The notes below the pieces were generated by a model, which had not been told where the DNA came from, searched no databases, and saw only the letters and a list, made by a program, of their open reading frames with translations. Source: Sphingomonas paeninsulae (GTDB lineage: Bacteria > Pseudomonadota > Alphaproteobacteria > Sphingomonadales > Sphingomonadaceae). From it: 64,000 bases of DNA. Shown here piece after piece: positions 1 through 9,300 of this stretch (position 1 is its first letter; each line of letters opens with the position of its first letter). The DNA is taken from assembly GCF_003660165.1 (NCBI RefSeq), contig NZ_CP032829.1, positions 1,811,001-1,875,000 on the forward strand, in the 5' to 3' direction. The position numbers and the translations under genes were made by a program.

Positions 1-687
1 GATGAACAGACCCGTCGCGGGGATCAGCTCGTCATACCGGGACCGAAGCTCCTTTTGGCGTTCGCCACACGTCTCCGTGTATTTGAACTCCAGGGCGACG
101 AACCCAGTCTCGCCAGTCTCACGCACATAGGTGATCACTGCATCCCACGCCGTTCGATCCTGCGTCAGGCTTTCAACACGACGGCCTGGCGAATGCTCGA
201 ACAGCACCGCGTCAACGGTAGCATCGGTCAGATCCGGGCAGATCGCGCCCAGCACTTTCGTCGCCAGCTTCGTGTCCAGCCGCAGCGGCCCCATGACGTT
301 CAGGGTGAGAGGCTGTGAGGACAGGGCATTGGTCCAAAGGCGGTGCTCGTCGATCATCGAGCCGGGCTCACGATATGCGAATTCCCGCCATGCCAGCCGC
401 GCAACGTCGGTGGACATGAAGTTGCGGCCTGCCTGACCGGCGGTGTCGCTGATCCGTGAACCAAGCTTACGGCTGGTGCCGTCATGCGCGGTGTGTGTGC
501 CGATCGGGATTTCCGTTTCAGCCCGCCATAGGGCTTGCAAGAGCCGTGCACAGGCGCGGAAGCGATTATCGAAGCTCTCGTGGACCTTGTGGCGTCGCAG
601 GACGGCTTCAGGAATGAGAGGAAGGTGTGTTCTGTTCAACAGGTTTCTCCGTTCAACCTGCGCTATTTGCAGGCAACGAAGATTCAT
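1..687 (-). CDS. PGN_0703-like PD-(D/E)XK nuclease-family protein (partial, runs off the left edge)
   Basis: An open frame of 229 codons runs leftward from an ATG at 687 to the window edge without a stop, so the C-terminus is missing. About 170-200 residues in, an Asp in TAWDAVITY is followed by a beta-hairpin and then FVALEFKYTE. This D...ExK arrangement is the catalytic signature of PD-(D/E)XK nucleases and matches what I recall of the PGN_0703 family of putative restriction endonucleases. It is transcribed divergently from the DnaX-like gene at 807, with about 120 bases between. An upstream ATG is the chosen start, but in-frame TTG codons 16 residues later are also possible. Function as a nuclease in defence or DNA processing is inference; family placement is from motif recognition only. 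Confidence 0.7.
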   Translation of the reverse strand, partial: MNLRCLQIAQVERRNLLNRTHLPLIPEAVLRRHKVHESFDNRFRACARLLQALWRAETEIPIGTHTAHDGTSRKLGSRISDTAGQAGRNFMSTDVARLAWREFAYREPGSMIDEHRLWTNALSSQPLTLNVMGPLRLDTKLATKVLGAICPDLTDATVDAVLFEHSPGRRVESLTQDRTAWDAVITYVRETGETGFVALEFKYTETCGERQKELRSRYDELIPATGLFI

Positions 688-806
688 TGAGTGTCCCAAA
701 ATGATGCTGCCCGAAAACTCTGTTCCGGCAGCCAAGTGTTAGAAATCGTCTTTTTTCTTTATATGTACATCCGGCAATGGTGCCGGGTCGTAGAAAGAGA
801 CCTGAG

Positions 807-2897
807 ATGGCCACTCGCCAACCGTTCACCGAGAAATACCGCCCCACCCGCTTCGAAGATCTGCATGGCCAAGATAAGGTGGTTGCTATGCTTCGGCGAC
901 ATGTTGAAACCAACAACCTGTCGGCACTTCTCGCTGCCGGTCCTCCTGGAACCGGTAAGACCACTGCAATGCGAGTATTCTCACAGGCATTGCAGTGCCA
1001 TGCTCCCACGCCGTCGCCCTGTGGTAAATGCGCCTCATGCGTGTCGTTCAACGAGAACAAGCATCAGTATGTCCATTATGAATTCAGCGCTGCCAATCAC
1101 GGAGAATTATCCACTGCAGCTATGATTGCGAGTTTCAGCGGCTTTCACATGAACCGGCGGCTCGGAATATTCGCTGACGAAGTGCAGGGATTCGGACCTA
1201 GTGCCTCAGACGCCCTTTTACAGGTTACCGAACGTCCGACGGGGGACACCTACTATTTGTTCGCAACGTCGGAGCCGGAAAAGGTGCGTCCGGCATTGCG
1301 GTCTCGCCTGCTGACGCTGGAATTCAATCTCCTCACGCCAGCCGCTTCAATGAAGGTGCTCAAGGACATTTGTCTGCGCGAAGACATAACCTACGATCTC
1401 GACGCTCTCGAAATGCTTGTATCAGCTGGAAAAGGCTCAGCGCGCGAAATCGTGAAGCTCCTGGATAACATCTCGCAGCAAGGTCACGTCAACACGTCCT
1501 TAGTTTCCGATACCCTTCTGTTCGGATGGGCGTCGGCGATTGTTGAATACTGCTACGCCCTGCTCGAAGGGGACGTAGAAGCTCAGGAATTCGCTCTAAG
1601 CAGATGGCTGGTACCCCCTCAGCAAAAGGCAACAGGTATTCGCGACTTTCTTCTGTATTTGTTTAATTTCGAAATCGCCCGTCCGGCACGCAGCGCGATC
1701 GTGAATGCAGCTTTTCACACTGTATCGGCGGAGCAGCGACGACGGATTATAGCGGGGTTCCGCCCACGCGCGTCGAGGGCGAAGATGTCTCTCGAAACAT
1801 ACTGGCGGTTAATGATGAAGCATTGGAATTTCGATCATGCGAGGGTGATCGACGATGCTAACCTCAGTGTACGGCTGATAATCTTTGATAACCTGATCAA
1901 CGGCGATTTCGACGAACTGCCCCAGCCAAATGAAGCCAAAGTGATTGTGCCTTCGGACCGGCGCTATCGTATCCGCAGCCAGAATTTGCCGGTTACTCGG
2001 GTTGCCATTTCAAGCCACGACCCGTCTGGCGCGATGACATTTAGTCAGGCAGGGACAATCTACGACGCGGCGTCTTTTTTGCCGCAACAGTATGGAGTCC
2101 TGTTCAACGCCCGATTCCGCATAAGGCACCCCGGGCATGGTCCCGCAGCGCTGGACAGCGCCAAGAAGAGTGTTTCACAGTTCGTTCACGAGCTGGGCAT
2201 CTTTTCGAGCCGCCGCGATCCAACGAATAAAGCGCACTGGATTTATGCGCATGAGCAGCCCGGCGGGATCGTCTATACCGAGGTAGTCGCGCACCTTCCG
2301 CTCGCCGCTGTTGATCTGATTGACGATTGGCTGACAGAAAGGCGGAAAGCGTGGTTTGGCGAGGATTCGCTTTACGATCGGTCTTGGGAAATCGAGGTCG
2401 CTAAGCCGGGAACCGCAAAAGCCCATGTCGCAAAGCACTGGCGGATGGTGCGCAATCTTTGGCGAACGCTTGATCAAATGAGAGGCTGGAAACTGCCGAA
2501 TGGCAGGCTCGTCTCGGTGATTGCGTTGCTGGCCGTCCCAAAGGGCATATGGGCGACGTCCGACAATATGGATGGCACACGCCGCCTGGGGACATCGGGT
2601 TCCATTGGTGCGGATGTTCGCCGGGCTGCTGGGTCGCTTACGATGCCTCTATTGTCGGCGCTGGCTGATGGCGCGTGGGATTACATCGACAGCGGCTGGG
2701 AACTTCACGAGTTTCAAGATCGGAGGAACGAGATCGCTAGCCGAAAGCGCGATGAAGACATGATCTTAGCGAAATGGCCCGCATCCGATGATGCTCTACA
2801 GGACCGTCCGCGACGCGAGGCTATAACACGACTTCATGCCAGTTGGCCGCGTGATCCAAAAGACCGTCGTCGTGATTGGGAAGGTTGGTGGGGGTAA
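807..2897 (+). CDS. DnaX-like AAA+ clamp-loader ATPase with long Rep-like C-terminal extension
   Basis: Predicted protein of 696 residues. The first ~240 residues are a DnaX (DNA polymerase III gamma/tau)-type AAA+ module: Walker A GPPGTGKT at 45-52, a four-cysteine zinc site (Cys 64, 72, 75, 78) in the DnaX position, Walker B ending in Asp-Glu at 124-125, sensor 1 near FATSEPE, an arginine in ALRSRL near 167, and sensor 2 GSAREIVK. It should bind and hydrolyse ATP and may remodel clamp or replication complexes. The last ~270 residues do not look like tau; they contain YAHEQPGGIVYTEVVAHLP-like and RRLGTSGSIGADVRRAAG-like segments resembling alphaproteobacterial rolling-circle Rep proteins. 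The ATG at 807 is preferred over the one at 777 because AGAAAGAGA precedes it. It sits in a mobile island, so it is a paralogue rather than the cell's dnaX. Confidence 0.75.
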   Translation: MATRQPFTEKYRPTRFEDLHGQDKVVAMLRRHVETNNLSALLAAGPPGTGKTTAMRVFSQALQCHAPTPSPCGKCASCVSFNENKHQYVHYEFSAANHGELSTAAMIASFSGFHMNRRLGIFADEVQGFGPSASDALLQVTERPTGDTYYLFATSEPEKVRPALRSRLLTLEFNLLTPAASMKVLKDICLREDITYDLDALEMLVSAGKGSAREIVKLLDNISQQGHVNTSLVSDTLLFGWASAIVEYCYALLEGDVEAQEFALSRWLVPPQQKATGIRDFLLYLFNFEIARPARSAIVNAAFHTVSAEQRRRIIAGFRPRASRAKMSLETYWRLMMKHWNFDHARVIDDANLSVRLIIFDNLINGDFDELPQPNEAKVIVPSDRRYRIRSQNLPVTRVAISSHDPSGAMTFSQAGTIYDAASFLPQQYGVLFNARFRIRHPGHGPAALDSAKKSVSQFVHELGIFSSRRDPTNKAHWIYAHEQPGGIVYTEVVAHLPLAAVDLIDDWLTERRKAWFGEDSLYDRSWEIEVAKPGTAKAHVAKHWRMVRNLWRTLDQMRGWKLPNGRLVSVIALLAVPKGIWATSDNMDGTRRLGTSGSIGADVRRAAGSLTMPLLSALADGAWDYIDSGWELHEFQDRRNEIASRKRDEDMILAKWPASDDALQDRPRREAITRLHASWPRDPKDRRRDWEGWWG

Positions 2898-3127
2898 ATT
2901 CGGCCATCACCAGAACCTTTGAATATAATGGATTTTTTCGGAACGCTTTGAATAACAAAACACGTTGTATTGAAGTTCAAAGCTATTCCGAAATTCACAT
3001 GCTTTCTTTTGCAGTCGGTCTCATCAGAAATGTATAAACCTTCATACGGTATCGTTATCGAATGCGTATCGAAAGGGCATGTCGTGAAGTAACACAACGT
3101 CAACCCGTTTGATACGCGATCAAGCAA

Positions 3128-3406
3128 TCACCCCCGGAGCGTTCCCGAGAAAGGCGCTTTATCTTTTTTGTCCCAGTCGAGCACAGCTGCGAGAAATTCG
3201 TTGAAGTGTTTTTTCTTCTTGGTGTCCATGTCGCTGTTCCAACTGTCAGAGTCTGGATACCGATTAAACGGCCCAACTTTGATCTGATAAGCCGACTTCC
3301 GCAGCACTATCAGTTTGTTGGACACAAGGAGGGCAATCTCACGGTCCATTTTCACACTGTCGTTCGGCTGATGCAAATCCATCGGCGGCTTCTTTTTAGT
3401 GGTCAT
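3128..3406 (-). CDS. Small hypothetical protein coupled to AlpA-like gene
   Basis: Predicted 92-residue, Lys-rich soluble protein starting MTTKKKPPMDLHQ. Its ATG overlaps the stop of the upstream AlpA-like gene in an ATGA (3403-3406), which implies translational coupling and strongly supports this start over the longer in-frame option. I recognise no family. Middle residues have a beta-like pattern (VSNKLIVLRKSAYQIKVG) and the C-terminus is a charged helix. Given its partner, it may belong to an element-encoded regulatory pair; that is inference. Confidence 0.55.
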   Translation of the reverse strand: MTTKKKPPMDLHQPNDSVKMDREIALLVSNKLIVLRKSAYQIKVGPFNRYPDSDSWNSDMDTKKKKHFNEFLAAVLDWDKKDKAPFSGTLRG

Positions 3407-3609
3407 GCGATTGCTCCAGACTGAGCGTAGCGAGGTTGAGCGGCAAGCCAGGCATTTGCTGCGTCGGCGGTGATAAGCGTTCGGCGACCAACCTTGATCG
3501 CGCACAGCGTGCCTCGGCTCAATTCGTCGTATATCTTGGTGCGGCTTGTCCGTGACCATTCGCGAAACTCGTTGATGGTCATTGCGGCAGGTGTGATCGT
3601 ACTCGACAT
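3403..3609 (-). CDS. AlpA/excisionase-like winged-helix DNA-binding protein
   Basis: Predicted 68-residue protein. The core has the layout of the AlpA/MerR-like excisionase helix-turn-helix: MTINEFREWSR, then a recognition helix beginning SRTKIYDELSRG, then a basic wing (AIKVGRRTLIT) and an ADAANAWLAAQP tail. Such proteins regulate integration, excision or phage-satellite promoters. I start it at the internal ATG at 3609, where the residues first match the family; a longer frame to 3741 lacks that similarity. It overlaps the downstream 92-residue gene by ATGA. No integrase gene is visible in the window for it to serve. Confidence 0.7.
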   Translation of the reverse strand: MSSTITPAAMTINEFREWSRTSRTKIYDELSRGTLCAIKVGRRTLITADAANAWLAAQPRYAQSGAIA

Positions 3610-3895
3610 TATTTCGCCCTCGTAGTTGCGAATGCATATAGAGTTGAGGGAGTCCGTCCCGCAGGCGGAAGCGGCGCGATCGAGCGCCAAATACCCCACC
3701 GAAGATACTGGCGAGAAGCGTGCCACCAACCCCGTGTTCAATCTGGCTTCTTAGGTCGTTCGATCTGAGGGATTTGGGTTAACGAAGCCTGCGGTCAGCA
3801 AGGAGTGACCTTGGCTCTATGTATTGTCTCGCGCTTACGGATATGCTACCTTTCGAGGCATCGATGGCTGCCACTGCGTTTCGCAAGCACCTCCA

Positions 3896-3914
3896 TCACT
3901 GACTTAACCAGTGA
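3896..3914. promoter_or_regulatory. Candidate operator: inverted repeat before the RHH gene
   Basis: TCACTG and CAGTGA form a perfect 6-base inverted repeat with a 7-base spacer, lying 12 bases upstream of the ribbon-helix-helix gene start and just before its GGAGG ribosome binding site. RHH proteins commonly autoregulate from such sites; the link here is inferred from position only. Confidence 0.35.
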
Positions 3915-3926
3915 ACCGGAGGACCT

Positions 3927-4076
3927 ATGCGTCGCATTATCCACACCACGCCTGTAAACTTTCGCGCTGATCCCAATCTGATCGCCGCAGCGGAAGCCAA
4001 AGCCCGGCGCGAGGGCATGTCGATGTCCGAACTAATGCGGGCGGCCTTGCGCCGGGAAGTTCGGGAGGCCGCATGA
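3927..4076 (+). CDS. Short ribbon-helix-helix (RHH) protein
   Basis: A 49-residue ORF too short for most gene finders. After a beta strand (IIHTTPVNFR), it has a helix (AAAEAKARREG), a tight turn and a second helix (SMSELMRAALRREV), which is the classic RHH/CopG layout with the typical M-S-x-S-E-L-x-R-x-A-L motif. GGAGG lies 5-9 bases upstream of the ATG. RHH proteins bind DNA as dimers, as antitoxins or plasmid/phage repressors. No convincing toxin follows, so a repressor of the adjacent phage-type genes is more likely than a toxin-antitoxin pair. An inverted repeat precedes it. Confidence 0.65.
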   Translation: MRRIIHTTPVNFRADPNLIAAAEAKARREGMSMSELMRAALRREVREAA

Positions 4077-4140
4077 TGTTGCCCGCCACTCAATTTCGTC
4101 AGCTCGTAGAGGCGTCCCCGAATTACTCAGCCAGGCGGGT

Positions 4141-4347
4141 GTGCGACTGACGGCTGATAAACTCGTACGTGGTGTCTCCGAGTGCCACGGCTTGCCGTAC
4201 ACCGAAGTCGAGGCTGCGCTTTACAACCTGCCCATCAACCTCGTCGGCTTGTTTGACAGCCCACAGGGCGTCTCAACCCTTGGCGGCTTTCTCGCCGGAC
4301 TTCTCGGAAGGGCCAACGACGTGCCCTACCAGATAACCACCCATTGA
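4141..4347 (+). CDS. Hypothetical small phage-type protein
   Basis: Predicted 68-residue protein from a GTG start. The frame is open further upstream into the RHH gene and its codons there also look coding (about 20 residues ending PELLSQAG), but no standard start codon is present in that stretch, so the start is uncertain. It contains a helical segment and a small hydrophobic region (LGGFLAGLLG). It ends 10 bases before the next gene, in the same direction, and is likely cotranscribed with the two large virion-type genes. I do not recognise a family. Confidence 0.45.
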   Translation: MRLTADKLVRGVSECHGLPYTEVEAALYNLPINLVGLFDSPQGVSTLGGFLAGLLGRANDVPYQITTH

Positions 4348-4357
4348 GGACAATCTA

Positions 4358-5344
4358 ATGGCTCAAGCAACGAACCCGATCGGTGTACGCAGCGTCGGCT
4401 TTATCAACCCCACCGATCCGACTGGCTCTGCGATCGATGCTCAGCAGATTGAGCGTCAACAGGAATTGGCGGACGCTTTCCAGCAGCGCGCACTTACGCC
4501 AATTCAGGTACAGAGCGGCAACATCTCTTGGACGCAGGGCTTGGCGCAACTTGCTGACGCGATTGCGGGAAACCATCTCCGCCGTCAGGCTAACGCCTCG
4601 CAATGGGACGCTGGAGCCCGGGCACAGAATGCGCGGAGCCAACTCCATTATGGCGCTGGAGCGCCCCAGATTGATTCATCGACCAATCCCTATTCATCGT
4701 CGGAGCAGGGCCGTAATCTTGGGCAGAGACTCAAGGATTTTGTGTCCGGGGGCCCTCCAGTTGCATCGCATGCAGCGCTGGCGCAGGCACTGATCGCTCA
4801 ACGCCAAACACCGTCCGCTGCTCCAGCCGCGGCACCGCAGAATCCAGCTTCAGACGTATCCAACTTGGCAGCGGCTCTTACCGCAAAGCCACCTCTGCCA
4901 GCGAACGTGTCGCCCGTTCAGGCAAGTGTCGCGCCTATAGCGCCGGCGCAGGTTGGTCCTCCACCAATTCCGACGAACGGCCCCGGGGGCGCTAACGATC
5001 CCACCAAACCCGTTATGGGCATCTCCATTCCCGCGCGGGCTAGTTCCCTTAAGGCGCCTGCCGACCCCTCGCAGTCTGGGGGAGCCACCGGGCAACAGAT
5101 CCCAGTGTCGCCGATGAACGCGGGTGCGGGCGCAGACACTTTGCCGACGCCAGCGCAGCGACCTCGCGACCAGCTTATGCCAACCATGAGCGCAGATCAG
5201 GGAATGTACGCCGAAGCGAACGATCCTCAGGAATTTTGGAAGGGCGTGATAGCGTCGGCCCAGCCTACCGATGTCGTTAAAAACCTTGTTGCTCAAGGGC
5301 TGACGCCGGGCGCGCCAGAATTTGCCAAGGCTTTGGGGACATAA
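4358..5344 (+). CDS. Phage internal-virion-type protein, N-terminal part
   Basis: Predicted 328 residues with an AGGA ribosome binding site 7-10 bases upstream of the ATG. Residues 1-110 are helical and charged; the rest is a long Ala/Pro/Gln-rich, low-complexity region typical of ejected or internal virion proteins of podovirus-like phages. The frame ends at a TAA (5342-5344) directly after TTTGGGG, and coding sequence of matching style continues at once in the -1 frame up to 6393. The two parts therefore look like one gene of about 678 codons, broken by a lost base in the G run or joined by frameshifting. No specific function can be assigned beyond a probable structural role; the location just before a transglycosylase-bearing protein supports it. 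Confidence 0.5.
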   Translation: MAQATNPIGVRSVGFINPTDPTGSAIDAQQIERQQELADAFQQRALTPIQVQSGNISWTQGLAQLADAIAGNHLRRQANASQWDAGARAQNARSQLHYGAGAPQIDSSTNPYSSSEQGRNLGQRLKDFVSGGPPVASHAALAQALIAQRQTPSAAPAAAPQNPASDVSNLAAALTAKPPLPANVSPVQASVAPIAPAQVGPPPIPTNGPGGANDPTKPVMGISIPARASSLKAPADPSQSGGATGQQIPVSPMNAGAGADTLPTPAQRPRDQLMPTMSADQGMYAEANDPQEFWKGVIASAQPTDVVKNLVAQGLTPGAPEFAKALGT

Positions 5345-5523
5345 ATCGGAAGGCCGGATTCATCGACCCGACGAACGTCCGTGAGGGAAGCACGATCCTG
5401 TTAAATGATGGATCGGGGGGAAGTTATTATTCTCCTCCCCATGTCCCTGCCGGTTATCAGCCCATCCACGACGCGCAGGGTAAGCTTATCGGAATTGCGC
5501 CGATCGCTGGCGGCGCTGAGGCT

Positions 5524-6393
5524 GTGGAGGGCAGCGAGCACTCAAAAGCAGTTGGCGCGGCTGGCGGTGATCTGACCCAGATTTACAATCCGCAAACGCG
5601 GCAAATGGAATGGGCACCCAAATCTTCGGTGTTGAGCTCCAATAACGTCCGTCCCGCGCCTACGCCGACACGTGGGCAAGTCGGGCCCGGCTCGATAACC
5701 ACAGCACTCTCAGGTGGCGCGCCAGCAGGAGGCTCGGGCAAGAGTTTCGCTGCCGCGCCACCGCTAGGTGATCCTGCTGCTGCAAATACCTATGCCACCA
5801 GTCAGGCACAGGCGGCGGCGGCGATACAGGACAATGCCCGGGAAGCCCCGCAGCGGATAAACGCGCTGCGTGATATGCAGCACATCATCAACTCTGGTTT
5901 GGTCACGGGTCCTGCACAAAAGGTTATGCAGGACTTCGGTGAGAAGCACGGAATAAACTTTCTCACATCTGGACAGGGCTTTGTCTTCAATAAGGATGCG
6001 GCGCGCTACACAGCTCAGCTTGCCGGGGCCGTGGGTTTGAACGGGTCGGATGCACGGCTTGGTCTGGTTGGTAAAGCCACGCCCGGCATGCAGATGCCGA
6101 AGGCCGCGCTCGACGAAGTTCTGCCAACATACATTGGCCTAGAGATGGCAGGCATCGCTCGCGCGCAAGCGCAGCAACAATGGACCGCACAGAACGGCCC
6201 CGGCAAGACCGATGCATTCGAGAGCGAGTGGCGCAGGAATTACGATCCTCGTGTCTTTACCCAGATCGCGAAGGGTCCGCAGATGTTTCAGCAGAACGTC
6301 CAGCATCTCAATCCTCAGTCGCGTCAGTATTATCTCAGCAAGCTACAGGCGCTTCGCCGCATGGGTGTCGACATCAATGCGGTGACGCAATGA
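5524..6393 (+). CDS. Phage internal-virion-type protein, C-terminal part
   Basis: The listed GTG start gives 289 residues, but the same frame is open and coding-like back to 5338 with no ATG, GTG or TTG in between (it reads IDPTNVREGSTILLN and onward). The natural product is therefore a continuation of the preceding ORF. Residues around 115-289 are helical and soluble, with a conserved-looking block (GLVTGPAQKVMQDFGEK). The stop TGA overlaps the ATG of the next gene (ATGA at 6390-6393), showing translational coupling to the transglycosylase protein. A virion ejection or core protein is the best guess from context; no domain is recognised with certainty. Confidence 0.5.
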   Translation: MEGSEHSKAVGAAGGDLTQIYNPQTRQMEWAPKSSVLSSNNVRPAPTPTRGQVGPGSITTALSGGAPAGGSGKSFAAAPPLGDPAAANTYATSQAQAAAAIQDNAREAPQRINALRDMQHIINSGLVTGPAQKVMQDFGEKHGINFLTSGQGFVFNKDAARYTAQLAGAVGLNGSDARLGLVGKATPGMQMPKAALDEVLPTYIGLEMAGIARAQAQQQWTAQNGPGKTDAFESEWRRNYDPRVFTQIAKGPQMFQQNVQHLNPQSRQYYLSKLQALRRMGVDINAVTQ

Positions 6394-9300
6394 GCGGCAT
6401 CGTTGACGATACCACGTTGCAGGCGGCAGCAGACCGGCATGGTATCCCCATGGCTTTGCTGCGCGCCGTTGGTACGACCGAAAGCGGACTTAACCCCGAC
6501 ATCGGCAATGCCCGGATCAAGCCTGCGATGGGCAACGACACGCATCGCGGCGCGTTCCAGATTTCCGGAGCGCTCGCAAAGCAGTACGGCATCAATCCCG
6601 ACGACGGCGCGCAGGCTGCCGATGCTGCCGCGCGGTATCTGAAGGAAGGTCTCGATAAGTTCGGCAACCCTGATGACGCGGTTCGCTATTTCCACGGCGG
6701 TCCCAACCAGAGCAACTGGGGACCCCGAACTGCCGATCATCACGATATTACGGCGCGAAACCTTCAAACGGTGCTGGCATCTGGCGGGCCTACGCAGGCC
6801 CAGTCGGGCGCAGCCGATAATCCATACGAAGCGGCGCTGTCAGGCTCATCGGGCAGCCCGGGCGCGCCACCTGTCCCAGCCGCCGCAGATAATCCGTATG
6901 AAGCAGCGCTCGGTGCGCCTACAACGCCTACAAATGGTAACGTGGCTCTTCCACCTGCTTCAGCAGGCGGCTATCCTGATCGTAGTTCAGGTGGTGCTCG
7001 TGTGCCTGATCAACTTCATCCATCTGATGGCTCACGGCCCGGACAGTCCTGGGGACAATGGGCCGCCGGACTGACACCCGCTACGGACGCCATTTTCAAC
7101 GGTCGCAATTTTATCGATTCGACCCGCGACGCTGACGCCGGTATTCTGTCTGGCATCGCCACCGTACCCGAAACCGTCCTGCATGCCGCAGGCGGCGCGA
7201 TCAACAATATCGCAGATCCTGTTCAGAACTGGTTTGCCGATCATGGCCTCGGTCATCGCGCTCCGACGTCCTTATCCAGCCTCATTACGGGCCAGCCGTC
7301 GAACCCTCTGGCGGCTGCTCTGCACAGTTATGCTTCAAGGCTTGAGGGCGGCACTCAGAGTTTAGCCGCTGATCCCAACTCCTCGACATTTGGCGCTGGC
7401 AAACTTGCAGGCATGATCGGGGCCACTGCACCGGTGAGCGAGATCAATCTCCTTCGTTCTGGCGAAGGTGCAGGCGGGCTGGCGGCAGCTCTGACTAAAT
7501 ACGGCAACATGGCGATACAGGGCGGCACCGCCGGGGCACTTGCATCAGGGGGTCATGACGTGCTCGAAAATACCGCTGGGGGCGCTCTGCTGGCTCCATT
7601 GGTTGGCGCTGGCGCTGAACACCTTTTGCCCGGCCCAGCCAATGCAATCAGTAAGCTGGCGGCGGCACTCAAAGGCAAGAACGCGGACACCGTTCCATCC
7701 ATCGCAACACCAGCCTATAACAAGGCCGCTGCTGAAACGATCGTAGATATGGTGGCCAAGGGTGAACCAGACGCTGCGATCCGCGCCTATGGTGAGGCTA
7801 ATGGAGGCACCGGCAATCTAGACGAGGTGCTGGATTACCGCGCCAAGAACGGACCTTATAGGCCAGCGATCGGGGTAAAGGATGCTCCACGAGCCATCAC
7901 TCCCACCGACGTGTCGGATGCGCTCGGTTCGCGCGGTTCGGCGTCCGGGCTTGAAGCTACGAGCGATCTTCCACCGAGCGTCGCTACCCATGTTCAGAAA
8001 CTGCAGGCCGAGGGCGTACCGCTCGACCACGCGCTGCGTGAAGCTGAGATAACCTATGTCGGCGCAAAACCCACCATTGCGGCTGTGACGCGCGATCCTG
8101 CGCAGCAACAGGCCGCTAACGAAGGAGCAAAGCTTGTGACAACGCCGGAGGGCCGTGCGCTAAATGCTCAACTGGCATCGAACAACCATGCCGTTAACAA
8201 TGCGATGCAGGATCTTGTCGCCCGGTACGGTGGCGTACCGTCGAGCGGGGAGGCCGCAGAAACCGCAGCTGCCGCATTGGCCAAGTCCGCCGACGCCAGC
8301 AAAGCGAATGTCACCGATCTGTATGCAAAAGCGCGCCAGGCTGACGGAGATCAGACTGTCTCAATTGACCCCGTACGTGAACTGCTTGCCACGCCCGAGT
8401 TCAAATCTCCGATGCAGGCTTCCAGCCGTGAGTTTGTTTCGGGCTTCAAGACGCTGGCGGACGAGATCAGCTCAACCAACCGGAACCGCTTTTCTCCCAG
8501 CGATGTCGAGAAACTCCGGCAGGCTGCAAACGAGAGTTACGACCCAATGGGCGGACAGGTGAACAGCTTCGTCGGTAAGGCGAAGAGCGCGCTCGATCAG
8601 AGCATGGACCAGTTCGATAACGCAGGACCGGCTCATAAACTGGCTCGTCAGGCACACCGCGTTCATGCCGAAGCCTATGACGATCCAGCAGGTGTTGATG
8701 GGCTGATCCGGCGCGACGTCAAAGGCAACTTCTCGAACGCGGATAACTGGCGACAGGCTGAGAACAGTCTGATCGGCACCAGTTCAGATCGTGCCTTTGC
8801 TCAAGTGACGCGCCAGTTGAAGGCCGACAAGGCAGGTAATGCTCTTGACCGGATGAAGGCATCGATCCTTCAGCGGGCCTACGATGCCGCGTCTAAGGGG
8901 GCGACAGACTCGAACGGCAATGCGGTTGTCAGCGGCAGAGCGTGGTTTCAGGAATTGAACAAGATTGGATCAACAAAGCTGAGATCGTTGTTCAGCAAGG
9001 ATGAGATAGCGGAGATTGCTTCGATAGGCCGCGCTGCTCAGCACATGCACGAGCCAGTGCCAGGCACGTCCAACTTCTCCAACACGAACAGTGCCTATCT
9101 TAACAGCCTGCCGGACGCCCTTGATCGTGCGAACAGTCCGGGAAAGCCTACCGTTGTTGGCAAGGTTGCTAAGGTAGCCGGTCATCTTGCGGCCGGGCAT
9201 TTCATGCCCGGCGTCGGCAACGTGGCGTTGGAAGGCGGCGCTCACCTCGTCGGGCATATGAAAACCGCGTCTGACACGAGGGCATTGGCGAAAGCACTGA

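Noticed and set aside
3927-4347. RHH gene plus the next small ORF as a toxin-antitoxin pair
   Set aside because: The following protein lacks any toxin features (no RelE/PIN/MazF pattern) and has an uncertain start.
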